This document shows, piece after piece, positions 61,095 to 64,000 of a stretch of DNA of 64,000 bases (its first letter is position 1; each line of letters starts with the position of its first letter). Both the position numbers and the translations under genes were made by a program. The notes below the pieces were generated by a model. That model was not told the DNA's origin. It searched no databases and saw only the letters and a program-made list of their open reading frames with translations. This DNA is from Shinella zoogloeoides (GTDB lineage Bacteria; Pseudomonadota; Alphaproteobacteria; Rhizobiales; Rhizobiaceae). The stretch lies in NCBI RefSeq assembly GCF_020883495.1, contig NZ_CP086610.1, positions 1,035,501-1,099,500 of the forward strand, written 5' to 3'.

Positions 61095-61379
61095 TCAGGC
61101 GGTGCGCCGGGTCAGCGGAATGACCCGCATGAACTGGCTGATCACCGTGGGGCGCGACGGGCTGGCGGCGCGGGGCGGCCGGTTCTGCTGCATCTCGCGC
61201 ATGGCCGCGGCATAGCCTTCGGCGCGGGCTTCCTTCAGCGCGACCTCGAAAGTCTTCTCGATGACCGGATAGCAGTCTTCCGGCAGGTAGGCGTCCGGGG
61301 CGTCGGTGCCGTAAACGCGGGCCATCTTGCAAAGCGTACTGCCGAGCAGGGCTGCCCACTCTTCGTTCGTTCTTGCCAT
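61095..61379 (-). CDS. small conserved-looking hypothetical protein, 94 aa
   Basis: Starts MARTNEEWAALLGSTLCKMARVYG with GAGAGGAAAT 6 nt upstream. The first 70 residues are helical, with an acidic core (PVIEKTFEVALKEARAEGYAAAMREM); the tail is basic and Pro/Arg-rich (RPPRAASPSRP). No known domain. It lies 129 nt upstream of the GGDEF gene, same strand, and could share a transcript. Function unknown. Confidence 0.6.
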   Translation of the reverse strand: MARTNEEWAALLGSTLCKMARVYGTDAPDAYLPEDCYPVIEKTFEVALKEARAEGYAAAMREMQQNRPPRAASPSRPTVISQFMRVIPLTRRTA

Positions 61380-61578
61380 TGTATTTCCTCTCTCCGGGCG
61401 AGGCCCGCGCCATCCGGCGCCGGCCCCAATGGCAGCGACTATCTCATCACCGATCGTCCGTGCCTGTCACCTGGGTGACAGGGCGGAACAGCCCCCGAAA
61501 TCGGCACAGAGCGCTTCCATACCCCATAACTGTATCACTACTGTTGCAGGAACAGGAAGATGTCGCGCACCCTAAAAT

Positions 61579-62088
61579 TTATAGGAATTCCTTGCCCTCG
61601 GTCCGCACGAAATAAATGAGGTCCAGCGCAAGGCTGGGGCCGCCGAGGGCCGTCAACAGGCCGTGGCACTGGCCGCGGTGATGGGTCTGGTGGTTGAAGA
61701 CATGGGTCAGCGCCGGCTCGAGCGGATGGGTGATGATCGCCGGATTGGTGAGCGGGCTATAGGTGATGTCGGCCCGGAGCTGCTCTTCGCTCAGCGAATC
61801 GATGAAGGCGGAAAGGCGTGCATCCTCCGCCTGCCGCGCGGCCCAAAGCCCGGCAAAATCCTCGTGCAGCACCGCGTCAAGGCTGGCCGGCGCATCGCCC
61901 TTGCCGGTGAAGCGCTTCAGCCAGATGCGGTCGGCGGTCAGGAGATGGTTGAGCGTGCGGTGAAGCGAGCCGAAGAAGGCGCCGAGATTCTTGCGGAATG
62001 CCTCGTCGTCGAGCTTGCCGACCTCCGTATAGAGGGTGCGGTTGGCCCAGGCGTTATAGGCGGCGAACATGCGGTAGTGGTCAAGCAT
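61579..62088 (-). CDS. DinB/YfiT-family metal-binding protein
   Basis: 169 aa four-helix bundle with the three His positions of the DinB fold: RTLNHLLTADRIW and FNHQTHHRGQ, which bind a divalent metal. Some members are thiol-dependent enzymes or stress-induced; the specific role is unknown. Start taken at 62088 (MLDHYRMF) because GGAG lies 8 nt before it; an ATG at 62100 would overlap that site and add MEIA. Divergent from the GST gene. Confidence 0.88.
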   Translation of the reverse strand: MLDHYRMFAAYNAWANRTLYTEVGKLDDEAFRKNLGAFFGSLHRTLNHLLTADRIWLKRFTGKGDAPASLDAVLHEDFAGLWAARQAEDARLSAFIDSLSEEQLRADITYSPLTNPAIITHPLEPALTHVFNHQTHHRGQCHGLLTALGGPSLALDLIYFVRTEGKEFL

Positions 62089-62221
62089 CGCGATCTCCAT
62101 GATGGCGCCTATCATAGACGAAGCAGCCATCGAGCGCGTGAATGCGACCCATGAAATTATCTGATTTGCGTGCAGAGCGGCGCTGCGCTCCAATGCGCGC
62201 CGACCGAATAACGAGGTTTCG

Positions 62222-62911
62222 ATGACCCGACTGCTCTACGCCCTTGCCGGCGCCGACAAGGCCCGCCAGTTCTCGCCTCATGTCTGGAAGACCGTGATGT
62301 CGCTCGCCCACAAGGGCCTCGACTATGAGACGGTGCCGGTAGGCTTTACCGAGATTCCCGCCATCGAGAACGGCAGCACGGCGACGGTGCCGCTGCTGCG
62401 CGATGGCGACAGGCTGGTGCGGGATAGCTTCGAGATCGCGCTCTATCTCGACGAGGCCTATCCCGACCGTCCGTCGCTTTTCTGCGGGGAGGGCGGCAAG
62501 GCCATGGCCCGCTTCATCGAGAACTGGTCGCAATCGACGCTGCACATGGCCGTCACCCGTATCGCGATCCTCGATATCCACGACCTGCTCGGCCCGGCCG
62601 ACAGGGCCTATTTCCGAAGCAGCCGCGAGGAACGCCTCGGCGCGTCGCTGGAGGAGATCGCGGCGGCGGGCAAGGCGGAGGTCGAGGGCTTTGCCAAAAA
62701 GCTCCAGCCGCTGCGCAACATGCTGAAGGTCCAGCCCTTCATCGGCGGCGAGGAGCCGCTTTTCCCCGACTATATCGTCTTCGGCGCGCTGCAATGGCTG
62801 CGCACCACCGCGGGCACGAAAGTGCTGGAGGCGGACGATCCGGTCGCCCTGTGGTTCGCGCGCTGCCTCGACCTCCACGGCGGCATCGGCCATCGTGTGA
62901 CGGCTGCATGA
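62222..62911 (+). CDS. glutathione S-transferase family protein
   Basis: 229 aa, cytosolic. Thioredoxin-like N-domain (RQFSPHVWKTVMSLAHKGLDYETVPVGFTEIPAIENGSTATVPLLRDGDRLVRDSFEIALYLDEAYPD, with the SFEIA glutathione-binding site) and an all-helical C-domain. Resembles the beta-etherase-like or Ure2p-like GST group more than a classical one; substrate unknown. Near ndk but with its own start. Confidence 0.88.
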   Translation: MTRLLYALAGADKARQFSPHVWKTVMSLAHKGLDYETVPVGFTEIPAIENGSTATVPLLRDGDRLVRDSFEIALYLDEAYPDRPSLFCGEGGKAMARFIENWSQSTLHMAVTRIAILDIHDLLGPADRAYFRSSREERLGASLEEIAAAGKAEVEGFAKKLQPLRNMLKVQPFIGGEEPLFPDYIVFGALQWLRTTAGTKVLEADDPVALWFARCLDLHGGIGHRVTAA

Positions 62912-62947
62912 AAGTTTGAGGCCGAACGCGCCAAACGCCGCCACCCC

Positions 62948-62976
62948 CTTGTTTTGCCGGGCGTTGGCGGCTATGG
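62948..62976 (+). promoter_or_regulatory. candidate promoter for ndk
   Basis: CTTGTT, 17-nt spacer, CTATGG: four of six matches to each half of the rhizobial consensus CTTGAC-N17-CTATAT, giving a leader of about 35 nt. Confidence 0.4.
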
Positions 62977-63015
62977 AACCGCCACTTTCACCGGAAAACC
63001 AAGGGAAACGGGAAA

Positions 63016-63438
63016 ATGGCGATTGAACGCACCTTTTCGATGATCAAGCCGGACGCAACGAAGCGCAACCTCACCGGCGCGATCACCAAGATGCTCGAAG
63101 ACGCAGGCCTGCGCGTCGTAGCTTCCAAGCGCGTCTGGATGAGCAAGCGCGAAGCCGAAGGCTTCTACGCCGTTCACAAGGAGCGCCCCTTCTTCGGCGA
63201 ACTCGTTGAAGGCATGACCTCCGGCCCGACGATCGTTCAGGTTCTCGAAGGCGAGAACGCGATCCTCAAGAACCGCGAAGTCATGGGCGCCACCAACCCG
63301 GCCAACGCCGACGAAGGCACCATCCGCAAGACCCACGCTCTGTCCATCGGCGAGAACTCGGTCCACGGCTCCGACGCCCCGGAAACCGCTGCCCAGGAAA
63401 TCAAGTACTGGTTCTCCGACACCGAAATCGTCGGCTGA
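63016..63438 (+). CDS. ndk: nucleoside diphosphate kinase
   Basis: Balances nucleoside triphosphate pools. 140 aa; [20 protein letters not shown], and the phosphorylated His117 in ENSVHGSDA, with the C-terminal [13 protein letters not shown]. Start follows GGAAACGGGAAA. Codon use is uniformly preferred-type, as in strongly expressed genes. Ends with a strong terminator. Confidence 0.97.
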   Translation: MAIERTFSMIKPDATKRNLTGAITKMLEDAGLRVVASKRVWMSKREAEGFYAVHKERPFFGELVEGMTSGPTIVQVLEGENAILKNREVMGATNPANADEGTIRKTHALSIGENSVHGSDAPETAAQEIKYWFSDTEIVG

Positions 63439-63482
63439 ATCGGTTTGTCCGGCCAAGGCCGGAAGCCTTTGAAATGACTCTG

Positions 63483-63515
63483 GAACCGGGGCTGGAAGGC
63501 CCCGGTTTCTTTTTT
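63483..63515 (+). terminator. terminator after ndk
   Basis: AACCGGGGC and GCCCCGGTT with a 6-nt loop, followed by TCTTTTTT. Confidence 0.88.
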
Positions 63516-63542
63516 GCGGAAAGCGTTTCCCCCACCCACTGT

Positions 63543-63628
63543 CGTCATCCTCGGCCTTGTGCCGAGGATCTGCCAAGGCATCGCAGAATCGCGACGCCGC
63601 AGATGCTCGGGACAGGCCCGAGAATGAC
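63543..63628. repeat. third palindromic repeat family
   Basis: CGTCATCCTCGG...CCGAGGATCTGC on the left mirrors GCAGATGCTCGGG...CCCGAGAATGACG on the right, each half with its own hairpin. This kind of repeat recurs in alphaproteobacterial intergenic DNA. Unrelated in sequence to those at 12743 and 18003. Confidence 0.75.
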
Positions 63629-63662
63629 GGAGGGGAGGTTTTCTGCCTTGCCGACCATTTGG

Positions 63663-63688
63663 ACCGGGGCCGAAAGACCCCGGTTTTT
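63663..63688. terminator. hairpin with T-tract between the repeat and the last gene
   Basis: ACCGGGG and CCCCGGT with an 8-nt loop, then TTTTT on the plus strand; abuts the stop of the minus-strand gene and resembles the ndk terminator. Confidence 0.6.
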
Positions 63689-64000
63689 CATTGCCCGCAT
63701 TTTGCCGTTTCGAAATGTGCGGGCGCCTTGCCGTCCTTGAAGACTTCCGGGTTCTTCTCGTAGCCGGGGCCGACGACGAGGGGTTTTGCCGGAAGCACGC
63801 TCTGGTCGACATCGGAGGTCACCTCCACCTCGAGCGCCTGCAGCCGGGTGCCATCCGGCCCCACCACCGCGATCTCGACCTTATAGGGCCGTCCCTTTTT
63901 CACGCAGGTCACATCCGGGCTTTCCAGCACCACGCGCGGCAGACCGGGGAAGATTTTTCGCTCCAGCATCAGCGCTGCGCCACCCGCCGGGTTCTCGAAT
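63688..64000 (-). CDS. unrecognised protein, 3' part only (runs off the window)
   Basis: The reading frame is open to the window edge; reading back from its end, ten further codons (FENPAGGAAL) precede the first internal ATG at 63969, so the visible part is probably the C-terminal third of a longer gene. It reads MLERKIFPGLPRVVLESPDV, a TCVKKGRPYKVEI beta-strand pattern, and PGYEKNPEVFKDGKAPAHFE, ending CGQ. Two cysteines could pair. No family is recognised; an extracytoplasmic or secretion-linked protein is possible but the N-terminus is missing. Confidence 0.45.
   Translation of the reverse strand, partial: FENPAGGAALMLERKIFPGLPRVVLESPDVTCVKKGRPYKVEIAVVGPDGTRLQALEVEVTSDVDQSVLPAKPLVVGPGYEKNPEVFKDGKAPAHFETAKCGQ

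Overview
The window reads as a core chromosomal segment of a Rhizobiaceae bacterium (Rhizobium/Ensifer/Shinella-like; genus not resolvable by eye). Evidence: high GC throughout, the adjacent pair psd-pssA, the order rpsF-rpsR-DUF2232-rplI, the run lptF-lptG-lptD-surA-pdxA-rsmA, the fabD-fabG-acpP-fabF-mltG-yicC-gmk series, and mosaic palindromic intergenic repeats of the type known from rhizobia. Genes are densely packed and often joined by 1-4 nt stop/start overlaps. I found no tRNA, rRNA, CRISPR array, prophage or insertion sequence.

Layout. 1-7.3 kb: the end of an SRAP (YedK/HMCES) gene, a 60-aa protein, then a tightly coupled run cysS - GFA1 - 39-aa membrane microprotein - GFA2 - pip, followed by cimA and rarD. 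7.3-12.7 kb: LOG-family protein, a large membrane-anchored LysM protein, an Atm1-type ABC exporter and a VOC protein. 13-18 kb: psd and pssA (phosphatidylethanolamine synthesis), then a MarR-MFS-HlyD efflux set. 18.2-24.7 kb (mostly minus): alr, radA, cvpA, purF and an SDR, plus one secreted hypothetical on plus. 24.7-30.7 kb (minus): dnaB, cfa, rplI, DUF2232, rpsR, rpsF behind a strong-looking promoter and a leader of about 215 nt. 30.7-34.7 kb: two cell-envelope proteins, an NCS2 permease and a Tas-type aldo/keto reductase.

34.9-41.5 kb (plus): fatty-acid synthesis (fabD, fabG, acpP, fabF), mltG, yicC, gmk. 41.7-49.3 kb (minus): lptF, lptG, lptD, a SurA-like chaperone, pdxA, rsmA, an LPS-export and outer-membrane assembly operon. 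49.7-52.8 kb: pepA behind a double-hairpin leader, holC, and a serine hydrolase flanked by GTCGC inverted repeats. 52.9-57.7 kb: a sugar 1-dehydrogenase divergent from TRAP permeases dctQ-dctM, with the binding protein dctP convergent. 57.9-64 kb: ABC-F protein, a GGDEF protein with a broken motif, a small conserved protein, DinB, GST, ndk, and the end of an unrecognised gene.

Most of the window is housekeeping. I see no complete unknown multi-gene system. The best candidates for a second look are the cysS-linked GFA/microprotein cassette, the duplicated helical region of the LysM protein, the pepA and rpsF leaders, the degenerate GGDEF protein, and the sugar dehydrogenase/TRAP neighbourhood.
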